This document shows, piece after piece, positions 21,583 to 34,274 of a stretch of 64,000 nt of DNA (position 1 is its first letter; each line of letters begins with the position of its first letter). Source of the DNA: Macrocybe gigantea. Lineage: Eukaryota; Basidiomycota; Agaricomycetes; Agaricales; Callistosporiaceae. The stretch spans positions 1 through 64,000 of the forward strand of contig SJRY01000253.1 in NCBI GenBank assembly GCA_011319805.1. The letters are read 5' to 3'. The notes beneath the pieces were generated by a model, which saw only the letters and a program-made list of their open reading frames with translations, ran no database searches and was not told the origin of the DNA. A program made the translations under genes and the position numbers.

Positions 21583-24500
21583 ATGCGCGACGAGGAGCTA
21601 CCCTCTGAGGTACTTCAAGCCATACAACGAGTTTCGGAAGTGAAAGAAGAGAGCGAAGATGTCCCGATCGACTCCTTGTCTGGCGACTTCTCTCCTACTG
21701 ACTTGCTCAACGAGCTCTTTCCAAGCGGTTCGTCTCGCCCGGCACGGTCTCAACTGCGCTTCGGATTATTCACCATATAACACTCGTAGAGCAATCTCTG
21801 GAATATGTGGATGCCATCAACTCACGTCTGGCGGAGGCACAGTTGGAACTACAGAAAGAGATTGAGGGCCTGCAACATGAGCTAGCGGAGAACCAGGACC
21901 CGGAGAAGATGCAGATCATACAGGAAATGATTTCTGTTAGTTCGGCTGGCCTCTTGCTATCTATCCTGTTCCGACGGGCATGTCTCTTACTTAGGGGTTC
22001 CAAGGATCTTTTAGGCCAAATGTCACTCATACGGGAGAAAGCTACGGAATCAGAGGCAGTCGTCAGGAACATCACGAAGGACATCCAGGTCTTGGATACG
22101 GCTAAGAAGAACCTTATTCTGAGCATGACAACTTTGAAGCGATTACAGATGCTAGGTGGGCACCGTGCGCTTGTTCCTTCCCTCATCCTGCGACCTAATG
22201 CCGGAAATAGTCAACGCCCTGACACAGTTGGAGGAGTTAGTGAAAGAGAAGAAGTATGCTGATGTTGCTCAGACTCTCTCGGTAAGTGTCGTCCACGTCG
22301 CTGCCTCACCTTTTGTTTTCTGTGGAAAACATATCGCTTATTGCGAACTCTGACTTCCCTTAGGCTGTGAAACAGATTTCTGTGACATTTAAGCCCTATA
22401 TGGCCGTGCAACGCGTTTCCCAGGTTTGGAAGAGAATACAGGAGCTTCAAGGTGAACTCCGTACTCAGATCGATGGCGACTTCGATGCTTTGTATGTCTC
22501 TATCCTCTCGATGCATTAAATCTGAGTTAGCCTCCCTCATCTTTACCTTCTTCACACAGTTACTTTCAAGACGCAAACAAGCAGATCAAACCGGGCATGA
22601 TTGCTGACGCATGTCAGGTTGTCGACGTTTTGGGGTCCGATTTTCGCATACATTTGATCGACCGGTACGTCGCGATGGAATTGAAGGAATATCGTCGGAT
22701 ATTTCGCATAACGGACGAAGCGGGACAGCTGGACAATATTTCCAGACGATTTGCATGGTTCAGGAGGCTCTTGCATAATCATGAGATTGAGCAGGGCCGC
22801 GTATTCCCCGCGGAGTGGAAAGTTGGATGGTATCTGCTTGCGAAATTTACAGAAATTACCAGGTACATCAGATTTTGTTTTCCTGTTGAGGTTTAAATTG
22901 CTCTCGACGTACTGACTGTCATGAAGAGAAGACATGGCCGCGTTGTTGATGAAAGCCAAATCTTCGCTCACAGTGAAAAGCTTACTTGACTATTTGCAAA
23001 TCACCACCGAGTTTGAATCAAGCATGGTCAAGAAATGGGCTACTGCTGTATGTGAACTATTCACTTCGCCGTGTCTTACCTCACTGACCTTTAATCAGTT
23101 TCAAGCCATGCTTGATGCTGCGGCTGGCACACATCCTCAGAGTCCAAAACCCATTTCAGCTGCTTTTGAGCCTCATATGGGTATCTTTGTAGATGCTCAA
23201 GAGAAGTTCGTAGTGTGTTTGGCCCACCTATGATTTGTACTGATGCACTCGTCAAGAGTGCTTGTGGACATGCTCTCCCGGCATCGCAAGGCCAAAGGCA
23301 GGTTGCAGCCACGTCCGTCCCTTGAAGCCCCGAAAACAAGTGAAGAGGACTCGGATTCTCCGATCGTCGTTCTCCCCTCTTCCACGGAGCTCTTCTCATC
23401 GTATGCCCAGAGCCTGGAGCAGTGCGCAAATCTATCTACCGGACAAGCGTTGTTCGACATGTGCTCGTTATATAAGAAGTGGTTGAAGATCTATGCAGGT
23501 AAGACTGGAACTCATGCCCAGGACATTTCCGACGCTTACATGGTCCCACAGAAGATGTGCTTGTGGCGAGCTTGAAACGGTCAGCTGGTGGACGGAACTG
23601 AATATGGCAATGTTTTGAAACTTATCTACGTTTTCTAGGCCTTCAAAGTCTCGGAAGTCGACCGAAGCTCGGTTCGATGTCGATGAACTAAAGCATTCCT
23701 GCATCTTGATTAACACCGCTGATTATTGTCAAACGACAGCTCTCGAGGTGGGTGAAGCAATGTGCTTATTCGCGGCTTCATTAACTCGTCATCGTGACCT
23801 TCAGCTCGAGGAAAAGATCAAGGACAAGATTAATGATGATTTCAAGGAGAGAGTCAGTCTTGAAAACGAACGCGAGCTATTTGTGAGGTTCGTTATGATT
23901 TCTGACTTCCAACTAGGGACATAGTGATCTTGATTGGCCCCGATGTTTAGTGTGATTTCAGCAGCTATTGTCATTCAATTGCGCGAGCTGGAGTCAGCTT
24001 GTGACCCGTCGTTCGCCACTATGGTTCGGACTTCTTGGGCATCGTTAAATCAAGTCAGCGGGCCATCATCATACGCCCTTGAACTGGTGAACGCCGTGGA
24101 GCAGGTCATCGAACCTGTGAAGCCTCTTGTCGAGCAGAAAAAGTACTTGCGCAACATGTTCGACAAAGCGTGCAGGTAATGTCATCAAGCCGGTGATTCG
24201 ACACGTCAACTGTTGACTTTTGATGGCATTTTTCTCCCTTTGCAGTCTCATTCTTGGGAAATTCACAAATGCCATCGTCAAGAGTCGACCGTTGAAAGAT
24301 ATCGGAGCTGAACAGGTAATATCATTTCTTTAAGATATTTGTTTGATGGTTTCCTCGTTCTGATTCTCGGTCTTTGTCGGCTCGTAGCTGTTGATTGATC
24401 TACAGACCATCAAAGCATATTTGCTCAAGATGCCAGGCGAAGCATTGCAGACGGCAAGGTGAATAACATACATCTTCATACTCGTCCGCATTAAATACTG

Positions 24501-25040
24501 TCATCGACAGCTATACCCGAGGGTTGACGAAAAGCACTGCCCGGTTGGAAGCATTGCTAAAAGTCATCGTCACACCTGTGGTGAGCTTTCCTCTTCTCGC
24601 GTGTGATGAACGATTTAAATGACAATCAATGGTCCAGGATCCAGCAGAAGGATTCATTCTCAATTATACTCTTCTCATAGGCGATGCTTCATTCTCTAAC
24701 TTCCAAAAGGTGACAATCACACATATTTACATAGCTGACCCGTCCTTATCCTGATTCGGCTTAGATCCTTGACTTGAAGGGGACGCCTAAAGCACAACAG
24801 AACAGCCTTCTGGACTCTTTTCTGACCATGACAAGCACAAAGACTGACTTGGAAAGCACGTCATTCCTTTCCACGCTCGATATGGATCCTCCCGGCCCGG
24901 GTCAACTAGGCGGCAGCCTAGTCAGTCCCGGTGGCACACGCGTCGCACTCCCTGGAGGTGGCGCAGGCGAGAGCATGTTCGCTGCCCTGGCATCCCCACC
25001 ATCTACGGGCCATCGGCGAGTTCGAGTCATACAGATCTGA
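21583..25040 (+). CDS. VPS53: GARP complex subunit Vps53
   Basis: Many short exons (about 17; first exon 21583-21727, last ending at the TGA at 25038) encode a Vps53 protein. Conserved parts in order are SLEYVDAINSRLAEAQ, LSMTTLKRLQML, NALTQLEELVKEKKY, VTFKPYMAVQRVSQVWKRI, YFQDANKQIKP, DVLGSDFRIHLIDRYV, EYRRIFR, RFAWFRRLL and FPAEWKVGW. The C-terminal part includes YLRNMFDKAC and LLKMPGEAL. Vps53 is a rod-like subunit of the Golgi-associated retrograde protein complex, which tethers endosome-derived vesicles at the trans-Golgi network. The N-terminal coiled coil assembles GARP. The end is low-complexity and Gly/Pro-rich. Exon 1 uses a GTTCGT donor. No frame disruption was seen. Confidence 0.9.
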
Positions 25041-25518
25041 GCGGAACGAGGGGTGGTGGGGATCGCCGTGAGGTTTTCTCCGATCTCAAGCGTTTCGTTA
25101 GCTTTGGATTGCGCAAAGACTCGGTTGCGCCTTGACAAGTACATATACAATGCACTCTTTGTTCATCGTCTTTTCAGACTTCTTTCGTTGTCGTCGTTTA
25201 CATGGGTAATACAACAAACAGTCCAAAGGAGCGAAGAAGTAACTACAGTAGCTGCATAGGACTAACGCCAAATACAGTACAGGGTCCGGCAACATGGGTA
25301 TGATTCGAGTCGGACAGCTCTACTGAATGGAAAGAGCGGAGATCGGGTGTGGTTCGCAAACATCATGGTGGAACTAATTTAGGATTTGTCACAGCATCGG
25401 GATAAAGGTTACAACTCAACATGAAGAGACACCAAAAGTCAGACCTGAAGACTGAGGAGATTCGTCCTAGAATGTTGGAGTAAAAAGGGAAAGTCGGTAC
25501 GGGTGCAGCAGTTTAATG
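25041..25518. other. convergent intergenic region
   Basis: The 478 bp separate the convergent ends of VPS53 and the minus-strand membrane protein. I see no gene. It presumably contains both 3' untranslated regions. Confidence 0.4.
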
Positions 25519-28500
25519 TCATGGCAGAGATGGAGGAGTGCGAGATTGGTTTCGCTGTGGCACGAACGTCGACGAAGTCGATGCCGTTGCCACGGGAGGT
25601 TGTTGGCCCAAAGCAACCTGCACGATGTAACCTCCTGGAGGGAGGCCAGGCGAACTAGCATCACGTCCCACGTATCCTTGCGGAGAGCCCGGAAGTGGTG
25701 GATGGGCGGGAAACGTGACATCCGATGGCTGGAAGTGTCCCAAGTTGTCGCTCGAGGTGCTGTGCCGAAACTGGATGTCGCCAGTCGAGACGGGTACGCT
25801 ATCTGTCGGCGAGTCGACAATCTCGGTCGTAATAGGATGCACGTGGTCGCTTAGTCGGTGACCGATGGAGGACGAGGCTCGATTCGACGGTATCTGCGGA
25901 GGGTAGGCAAATTGAAATTGGGGGGAGGAGGGAACGGAGATGGGATATGGGAAGTTGCTTGACTGGGATTCCGACGTGTGCGTGCTGTGTTGGCCAGTTG
26001 TTGTTGGCCCTGTGACGGCTGGAGATTGTGGTCTAGCTGCGATGGAGGACGATCCACTTCTGGAGAGCTCCGTTGAATGGCTGAACGTATTGCTCCATCG
26101 CGAAACAAGCTGGCTTTGCGACATCAGCGATCCCCACTGCCTTTCGCGATCCGAGCTGTTAAACGACAGTACAGACGCGTCGGACGAGCTGCTAAAGTCA
26201 AGGAAAGACGTCGAGTCCGCTCGATGCCTCGAACGGTGGGACTGCGAATGGAACGAGCTCGGGGGATTCAACTGTGGCTGAGACCTCTTTCTCTGAGGAG
26301 GCGCGGTAGGCTTCGTGGCCGTGGCTGCTGCAGCACTAGGCTCGCTTTCCTGCCGGAAGTCGTGCAGCCTGGACCTCCGCCTCTCTGATCTAATGTCATC
26401 CGTCTCGTCATCGAACTTGACAAACGACGCTGACAGCTGACTTTCCCGTCGCTGTTGTTGTGGTGGCTGCTGCTGCTGCTTTGACTGCCTCGCGACAGTC
26501 CCACTCGGAAAGTCAACTGCGAACGGGCTGAGGGACCCGACAGTGAGGTAGGAGATGGATGTTGACTGGGACGCAATTGCGCGACGCGCCTGCTCTGGGG
26601 GCTCTCGCCCGCGGACTGCGGGCGGCGTTCGACCGCCGCCGCCGCCGTCGGCGTGGGGATTATTTGCAGCGGGAGAGACGACCTTCGTGGCCGGGTACGC
26701 TGGGCGGCGTCCTGGATGTCTATGGTGCGGGGACTCAAGCCGCGGAGGGCATTCCGAGTGGCGGAGGGCCCCAGGAAACTCGTTTCGTCCGAACTGTACC
26801 CCACACTCCCACGATCTTCTCGAGCGTTAGACTGATTGGACGCACTGCTTTGGGGTGAGAGCGACGTCTGCTGCGGATCAGCCTGTTGCATGCTTTGCCA
26901 AGGGGATCACCGCTGCTGGGACTGGTTGCGTTGCCATTACTATTGCCGTTGCCGCTGGCAGATTGCTGCCGATCGGGTTGGGAAGATGGTTGTGATTGGG
27001 AGACGGAGCGGGGAACCGAATGGGGACCTGAATTGGACTTTTTGTGACGATGCCGGTTTGGAGCAGTGTAGGATGGAGGCGCCATGCCAGCAGCAGCAGC
27101 CGCTGCGTCGTTGGCGCCGTTGGTGTCATTGTTGTTTGGGCCTACTGAGATGTAGGAAAGGGATGTGAGGTCCGAAAAGGCTGATTGCGGATCTTGTGGC
27201 ATGGACTGGCCAACATCTTTCTCCTTGTAACTGCTGGCGCTGGACGGCGGCCGGATGGGCAACTCGAGCGTAATGCTGGGCGACCACGACTCGTTGCTAG
27301 TGTTGTGCGCTTTCCGCTTCTTCTTGCCCTTGCCCTTGCTCCGTTGTGAAGTGAGGCTGAAGGAGGAAGACTTTGTGCTCAGGGGCTCACGCTCGGCGTC
27401 GTGGTTGTGTCGCGATGCCCGCCCTCCATGGAGTCTGAATGCCGAAACTTGATCCCGAGCGCCAGACCGGCGAAGCCGCCCTCGACTTCTCGCTTCCAGC
27501 GGGCGAAACCCGATCGGCCGCTGAACGGTGCCCCTCGTCTGCCATCGTGCTCTCGATGTCTGGGTTATCGACCGTGGTGGTAGGGGCAATATCGAGCACA
27601 GCACCAGCCTCCTTAGCTTTCCGACGTTCCTCCCGCCGAAGGCGTCTCCGTCGTGCTCTGGGCTTCAGGACCAAAAAGAAGAACAGTAAGAAGATGATGA
27701 GGATGGAAGCCAATACACCGGCGAGCACCAATGCAGCCACGGTGCCTTTGGAGACAGATGACCCTGTTCCAGATTTTCGAGAGGCGTCGGTGTAGGAGAT
27801 GGAGACGGTTGCCTAAACACGATATCACATTAACGCAATCGTGAGGACGAAGTAGCACCGAGACCACGAACTGCTCGGCGCCGGCTGTCATAATCTGGAA
27901 ACCATTGGCGTTGAGAGTGAATTCCGAATTTTCCTCGTTTGTGATCGTCACATTATGGTCCATTCTAGGATCTAGACCGCTTGCAAAGTAAAGGAGGGTA
28001 TCGTTATTGGTGAACGATGATTTGCTAGAAAGGACAGTGGTGATATTATCGAGTACGATGGAGAATTTACCAGCTTGTGGCGACGTCGTCCCTCGAAGGA
28101 AGAACGTTGTGCCTGTGGTGCATGCAGAACGTGATTGATTAAAGGACAGGCCAGGCACAGGGTGCTCAAGATGACATACCAAAGAACGCAAGCTGGGCAT
28201 GGTCGCCTGTTCGGACAGACCTATAAAACGAATTGCTGGGCGAGTTGTCCTGGAAGGACCATTGGCCAAAGAAGGATATATCGTTGTTATTAACAATTTT
28301 TGATACGTAGGTCATGCTGATGTCAGGGGAGGTAACGTTATTCAATATTTGTTTCGAGGATTATCAACAAGTCCATGATGATCGGGATATGAAACGACGC
28401 AGACTTACTTTGGTGGCAGGGCATCAAGCGGGGCGCTTGATATCGCAAGAGCCTTATCGAATGCCAGAAGCGGAACATGGTCCGAATCTCCCGATGTCGG

Positions 28501-28957
28501 GATTTGGGTGGTCAACTTGACCGTGTGGTCCGCATTGCTGAGGTTTCGAAGGGTAGCCAGAATGTTGCGGTCAGGATTGTCGTTTTTTGTGCGGACATCT
28601 TGACCGTCAAGTAGAATGTTATATTCTACATTTGTAGCATTTCCAAGCAACTGTATTCCTGTTCCTGCAAGATGCCAACAAGAATTAGTCCGTGATCATG
28701 CAATCATGCAATGTGCATGATGCAGCCAGAAACGCACCCTTCCACTTGATCGACAGGAAGGAACCATTGTTACCGGTGACGTGATAGCTCGTACCAGTTC
28801 CTATCGAGCCCAGAGGACTTGCGAAACCGGATGGGTCAAAGTAGGGATTCCAGCCTGCTGAAATATCTGGGGTGGAGAGCGTGTCGCCAAAGGGGGAGTA
28901 GAAGATCGAAGGAGAGGTGTCGTCGACAAAAAATTGGATGGTTTGTGCCATGAACAC
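25519..28957 (-). CDS. single-pass membrane protein with duplicated ectodomain
   Basis: The conservative start is the ATG at 28957 (MFMAQTIQFFVDDTSPSIFY); a signal-peptide exon may lie upstream near 29200. Two similar extracellular modules follow: one from SPFGDTL to about 28405 and one from FFGQWSFQDN to about 27850. Each has W, aromatic and Gly-rich strands like a carbohydrate-binding beta sandwich. One membrane helix (VAALVLAGVLASILIIFLLF) precedes a basic stop-transfer (KPRARRRRLRREERRK) near 27640. A cytoplasmic tail of some 600 residues is Ser/Gln/Pro-rich. This architecture is common in agaricomycetes and uncharacterised; a surface sensor is a guess. The tail is spread over three frames (27604-26735, 26891-26268, 26600-25519), and I could not settle the joins; one looks like a lost A near 26890. 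Confidence 0.6.
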
Positions 28958-29430
28958 ATGGAATCGCGACGACTGGTGGACGCTAGGGAGAGAGAGGTGT
29001 CAAGACCGAAGCAGAACTGACGAAGCGAGCGGCTGGGTATGAAATCAAGGACTTGGATGAAACAAGTGGTGTCGCGTTGCAAGACGTTGCTGATGACGAC
29101 AGCAAACGAGCGACGACAAGATTGAGGAGGACGAGCAGCGATCCAAAATGATTAGGCCAGCGCAATGGTAGCTGGCGAAGAAGAAAGAACCCATGGGGGA
29201 CTCCATAGACAAGAACTCCGTTTGGACAGAGGCCAACCACGGTCGGGCAGCTGCCTGTTGACAGATTCATCAATGATCGAGAAACCACGTGTGCCTTTGC
29301 CATCAACCTCTGCCATGTCCATCCGCTGCTAATCCTGCTCGTCGTTCTCCTCGTCGAGCTGACACTTAGTCGGTCCTCCTGGCTAGTTTGTACTGTGCTC
29401 TGCTCATGGCGCTTGCAGTTTCATCACCAG

Positions 29431-31997
29431 ATGTCGGATACCAACGACCCTCTCGACCTCATACCCCTGGTCGCAACTCCGGCATTCTTCCCTTCCATCA
29501 TTGCCTACATTCAAGAGGCTGCGTCGGCCCCACTCCCATTGGATCCTGTCATTTTCAAGGCTATCCTTTTATGTCTCATAGCCGGTGACAAGCATCTCAT
29601 ACTCCAGACTCCAGAGGAGGACGTCGGCCTCGTAACGAAGCTGGTTGTCTGGGTGAGTCTGTTTTTGTTTTAGAATGGTATTTTGTCAACGGCGCTCTCG
29701 TCGGGATGTTCTCTTGATATCTCTTGATGTCCTATCATGCAACGCGCTTTCCCCCGATGAATCTAGCATTCCTACATTATAATCGTACCAAAGCGCCCAT
29801 TCAGCCATTGTGACCTCTCGTCCTGAACTTTGCATCACGTTGCCTGTCTCACGAGGTCATCCAACAACTCTGGCTTGACATGTCCGTCGCGTGGGACGTG
29901 ACGAACCTCTTCACTGCTAGAAATGCAATTGAATTGCGACAATCAGCCTGACTACCAGCGTTTTATCTGCGAATTTCAAACATACATAGCTCACTAATTC
30001 CCCTATCTCCAGACACTGTCTTCGGTTTTCGATCTACCTACACACAGGGTCAAAATCAAGTCCAAACCGCCATCAAGCCCCCATGAGACGAACGTCAGTC
30101 GCCAGGTTGACACTTCTCTCTTCTTGCGATCTCTCTTCTTGCGCTTAAACGACGAAGCTAACGACGACGCGACCAGCACGGCTCGTGGGAAGACCCCGGA
30201 AGCACGCCCCCGTTCTGCGCAGTCCGCTTACCTCCACCCCGGTTACAGACGCTCAGCGTCGTTCCCAGATGGCATCAGTTTTCCTACCGCTTCCCTCGAC
30301 CCACATACTCCGCACACAGACGCCGAGCATCAGCCTTTGGCCTCCCGGCATCGTCGGGACATAGGCTGCGAACCATCCGATTCACGCGCTGTCTCGCCCC
30401 AGTCCTCGTCTCATGGAGGTCATCATCCACATGCAGAACCACGGCATAGAACCTCTCGTATAGAGTTCCCCCGCGCACTAGTATTCAGTGGCCTAGAACA
30501 TGCGCATGAAGCGGAGCAGAAGCAACTAGCCAGAGTCGTCGCTGACAGGCGTTTTGTCATCGAGGGCAATTCACAAAACACTCAGAATGCGACCAGAATA
30601 TCAAGAAGCAGGCATGCCAAGCGTCGGCGTGACCTTCCCGAACGACCTTCGACTTCGGATTCCGATTACTTCCTCGGCGAGGCCGATTATGAGGGCACTT
30701 GGCATCTTCCGGACGGTTTTCTCATGATTTATGTTTCTCCCTGGGACGCTCGGGAACGACCCAAGATTCATCGGAGCCTGGTAGGCGATTAATCTGCATT
30801 GCTTCGTAATCCATCTCATATCGGTTTGTGCATTTGTTGCAGTTGGACAGGTTCGCTTTGAGCACCATAATTATAGTTCGCGAAAACATTCGGCAAATAG
30901 TGCGAACGCTTCCGTTCACACATCACAACTCGACTCCTCGCAATCGCTTGCGCACTGTATCCACGCTAGCACCACCCACTTTCCCTTCCGTCATTCCATC
31001 GCGCAGCAAAACACCTCCTCATCCGTCCCATTCATTTTTCTCCCAATCGCAACATCCTCATCACGCGCACCTTCGTCACCACTCCCTTCATCAACCCCAC
31101 CCGCATCCCCATCATCATCCTCACCACCGCCACAGCCACGCCATCCCTGTGTCCCTTCTGCCGAGGCAGGTCTTGCCTGCCGAATTCTTCTCAGCGCTTA
31201 AAGAAGCGTACCAGCAGGTGTACATGGCGTCGACCCTATCACTATACCTGTCCGACATCTTCACTGCCGTGCGGCACCACAACCAGCTCGACGGGACGTT
31301 TCTCACCGCCCGCGCGTTCCGCGATGCAGAAGCGCTGGTGCGCGCGGAGCGCGTGATCGGAACGGACCCGACGGGAGGTGAGCTCGTGCGCGAGATACCA
31401 GAATACAACGATACCCTTCGCGACTACGAGAGCTTGCACAGCGAAAGCAAGAGCAAAAACGGCGGTGGGGGGAAGACTGGCGACGGTACGGCGGTGGACG
31501 ATGAGTCGCGCGTCGGGGAGAGCCAGAGCATCACGATCCATATCGTGCGCGAGCCCTCCGCTGACGGCGTAGCGGACGACCGTTTTGCCGCTCCAGATCG
31601 CCGCAGCTCTGACGCGGGCACGGATGCCCTTTGGAATTCGAGCGGACGAGAACGCGACACGCTGGCTCGCGACAGAGGTGGGCGCGAAGCAGAATCAGAG
31701 TCCGTCCTTCGGCATCGTCGCCCGCTTTTATTCTCTTCGGCGTCATTGTTCGTCACCGAGGCGGACATTGCGCGCATCATGCCGCGCGTGGTGACGCATC
31801 GGTTGCGGGTGCGTGATGGGCCAGAGCACGAGGTTCTCGCTAGCGCGGTCTTTGGTGCCGCGTTTGATGTGCCAGTGGGCGGCGGTCGCGGCGGCGCGGA
31901 CGAAAATGGTCAGGGCCGTCCTGGTGCACAAGACACGGCTTGGAACGCGAGAAACACGATTAAGGATATATTGGTTGGGATTCTATCGGATGTCTGA
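29431..31997 (+). CDS. conserved fungal protein, possibly MoxR/Mg-chelatase-like
   Basis: Exons 29431-29652, 30013-30780 and 30843-31997 join in phase to 714 aa starting MSDTNDPLDLIPLV. The first exon (FKAILLCLIAGDKHLILQT) and the end (FFSALKEAYQQVYMA, LDGTFLTARAFRDAEAL) resemble fungal proteins annotated as AAA/magnesium-chelatase-like; no Walker motif is visible, so no ATPase activity can be claimed. The middle is disordered, with a His/Pro-rich block near 31080-31140 of the HPHPHHHPHH type that could bind metal. The first intron is long for this genome (360 nt), so an exon may be missing there. Confidence 0.5.
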
Positions 31998-32522
31998 TAG
32001 GGGCTTTTTCTTTTTGCCTTTGCGTCTCCAACTCGTTTCTACTTTAGCCTCTTTTATCTGGGTTCCAGTCTCTTTGGACTTTCGGTATCTCTTAGCATAG
32101 CTTTGCGCAACTTGTATCTATACATGCGTCTTGACTCGTACGATGACCTCGACATTCATGATACCTTTCATCAACCTACCACTCATCATTACGCCGACGA
32201 AAGTTTTGATCCGTTGATGTGCGTCTTGCTGCTGATCCTTCCAGCCACTGATTCTGTCGTTTTTGGATAACTGTCTGTCATCAGAACTGCTTACGTCGGT
32301 TCATCGGACGAGTTTTGAAGTTCCATCTGCATTTCTTCAGTGGTTCTTAGCACTTGTGCATGATGCTCGACTTGACGATCACATGCATTCTGCGTGGGAT
32401 GAGCTCTTTCAACGATCGCGATCGAAAGTCACGCGTCGACGGTACGGTACCATCGAGCTGCATGATTCTTTCAGCGATCTCTCGGGACAAACCTTCTCTT
32501 TGACTGGCTCGCCTAGCACAGA
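31998..32522. other. intergenic region or missing 5' exons
   Basis: Frames at 32125 (MRLDSYDDLDIHDTF) and 32263-32544 read plausible protein (LDDHMHSAWDELFQRSRSK). They probably are 5' exons of the following gene, but I found no splice chain that keeps the frame. Confidence 0.35.
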
Positions 32523-34156
32523 ATGCTCAACAAACCAATTCTAGCGTCGCTTCTGAGGACAACCTCCGACCCTCGTGCATCGCCCCCAGATATCGATCAT
32601 ACCACGTCCGCGCTGCACGCTTCCTTTGACGCGCCTTTGTCTAACAAAGACACCACCTACGCGGACCTCTTTCGTGGCGTGGCCGCGGGCGCTTCTTCGT
32701 TTTATAATATCCTGCTGGGCGAGTCAACGCAGAGGTCGCTCGCGGCTTTCGATCCCCCTCCTTCTTCGCGACACAGGACTGCGACTGCCGTGACGCTCGT
32801 CTGCCGCAATTCCATGTCCTCGCTGCTGCGCAACGCCTCCCCTGCTCTGCGGCTGCCTAACCCGCCAGCACCGACGTGCATCAACAACCATGTAAAGCCG
32901 CGGTTTGAACACGCGCCGACATCGCGCAGTGTCCCGCCGCCGCCTCCGCTCCTCTCACCGCCTCAAGGGACCTGCGCGTGCCCGCCTTTGCGCGTCTTTG
33001 AAGACGAATCGCACACTTTTCTCGTTGCGCCGAGATGCGTTAACGTCTTGCCCTTACCGCGGCCCGTCTCCCCGCGCTCGGTTGTAGGACTGCCTGTGAA
33101 CCCAGTTGTCTACATTTCTTCCCTCCAGCCGGCAACTTGTCGGACGGTCGAAGCATTTGTCGTCGGGCATTCGGTACGTGGGAGCATAGATGCGAGCGCA
33201 GTTTCGTCCCTCGCGTTGCTGAGTTTGGTAGTTATGTTCGGGTTCATGTTGAAGGCGTATTTCGGTTGGTTGAACGAGTTGGACGGACCTATGAAAGATA
33301 AACTGGTATTTCTTTCTTGTCGTTTGTCATTTTAGCCATGTATGGACCTTGAACATTTTTAGTCGCCTCCGGCCCCGCCGAATACGCCGACCGCATCCCC
33401 AGCCCCTTTCAGACGTGGGACAATGCTCGAAAATCCCATATTGGATCGGAAGCAGGTCGATGATTGGGCGGAAGAGGAAGTCTTTAATCTCCCTCCACCT
33501 GTGCTGAGTCCCGTACTTGCGTATGAAAATCAGACAGACGACCAACCTCAACGGCATTCAAGCAGTGTTGAAGACGACATTCTGGAGGAGGTCGCGAGAG
33601 GCATCAGTGCGATCACACTTGAAGACCAGGATATAGAAGAATGCCAAGATGATCCGGAGGCCCGTTTCCCTGTTGACAATGTCGTTGCGAGGGCGTTGGG
33701 ATCAGCGCCTCAACTGCCCAACGAGAAAAGGCCCCTTTTGAATGGTGATAATGTCGAACGGCCCCGGGCCGGTGATCCGAAGACAGATGCAGAGTTCAAA
33801 GTCGAAATGCCTGGAGACGTTCTGCCGTGTCCGACAAAAGAAAAGACTGCTCCTTTACCACGCGTGGTTGCGAATGTGAGCAAGGCGCTAAAGTTTGACA
33901 AACGATCTTTGAAATTCTCCGTAAGTGTTGCTGTGTCTTGTTTACATTGTCATGGAGCTGATGATCTTTTCAGCGATTTCATAGGATAGCACCAGACGCG
34001 ACGCTTACGAATCCCCAAACTTCTGAAGTGCTTCCTGTCTCACCCGCACGGCACATCGCAGGGAGGCGGTTCAAAGCATCCACAGGTCTCAGGCGGTCCA
34101 CCCCTGATGATAAACCGCAACCAGCATGGGCAAGACGCCGCGTTGCAAGAATGTGA
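32523..34156 (+). CDS. hypothetical protein with one membrane segment
   Basis: Exons 32523-33305, 33363-33920 and 33974-34156 give 507 aa in phase from MLNKPILASL. The protein is Pro/Ser-rich with one hydrophobic helix (VSSLALLSLVVMFGFMLKAYF) near residues 230-250, then an acidic region (DDWAEEEVFNLPPPVLSP, SVEDDILEEVARGISAI). I recognise no domain. The part before the helix would lie in one compartment and the acidic 250-residue tail in the other; the orientation is not clear. Upstream exons around 32125-32520 are likely, so the start is provisional. Introns are canonical. Confidence 0.5.
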
Positions 34157-34274
34157 ACAAGTTGGCTTTGATGTTACTGTATTATAATGGAGCTTGCAAT
34201 GGACGCATGTACAAACAGAGAAATGATGTGACGTATTATTTCGCTTATTCTTGGGCGGAGATTGTGACTGCCGA

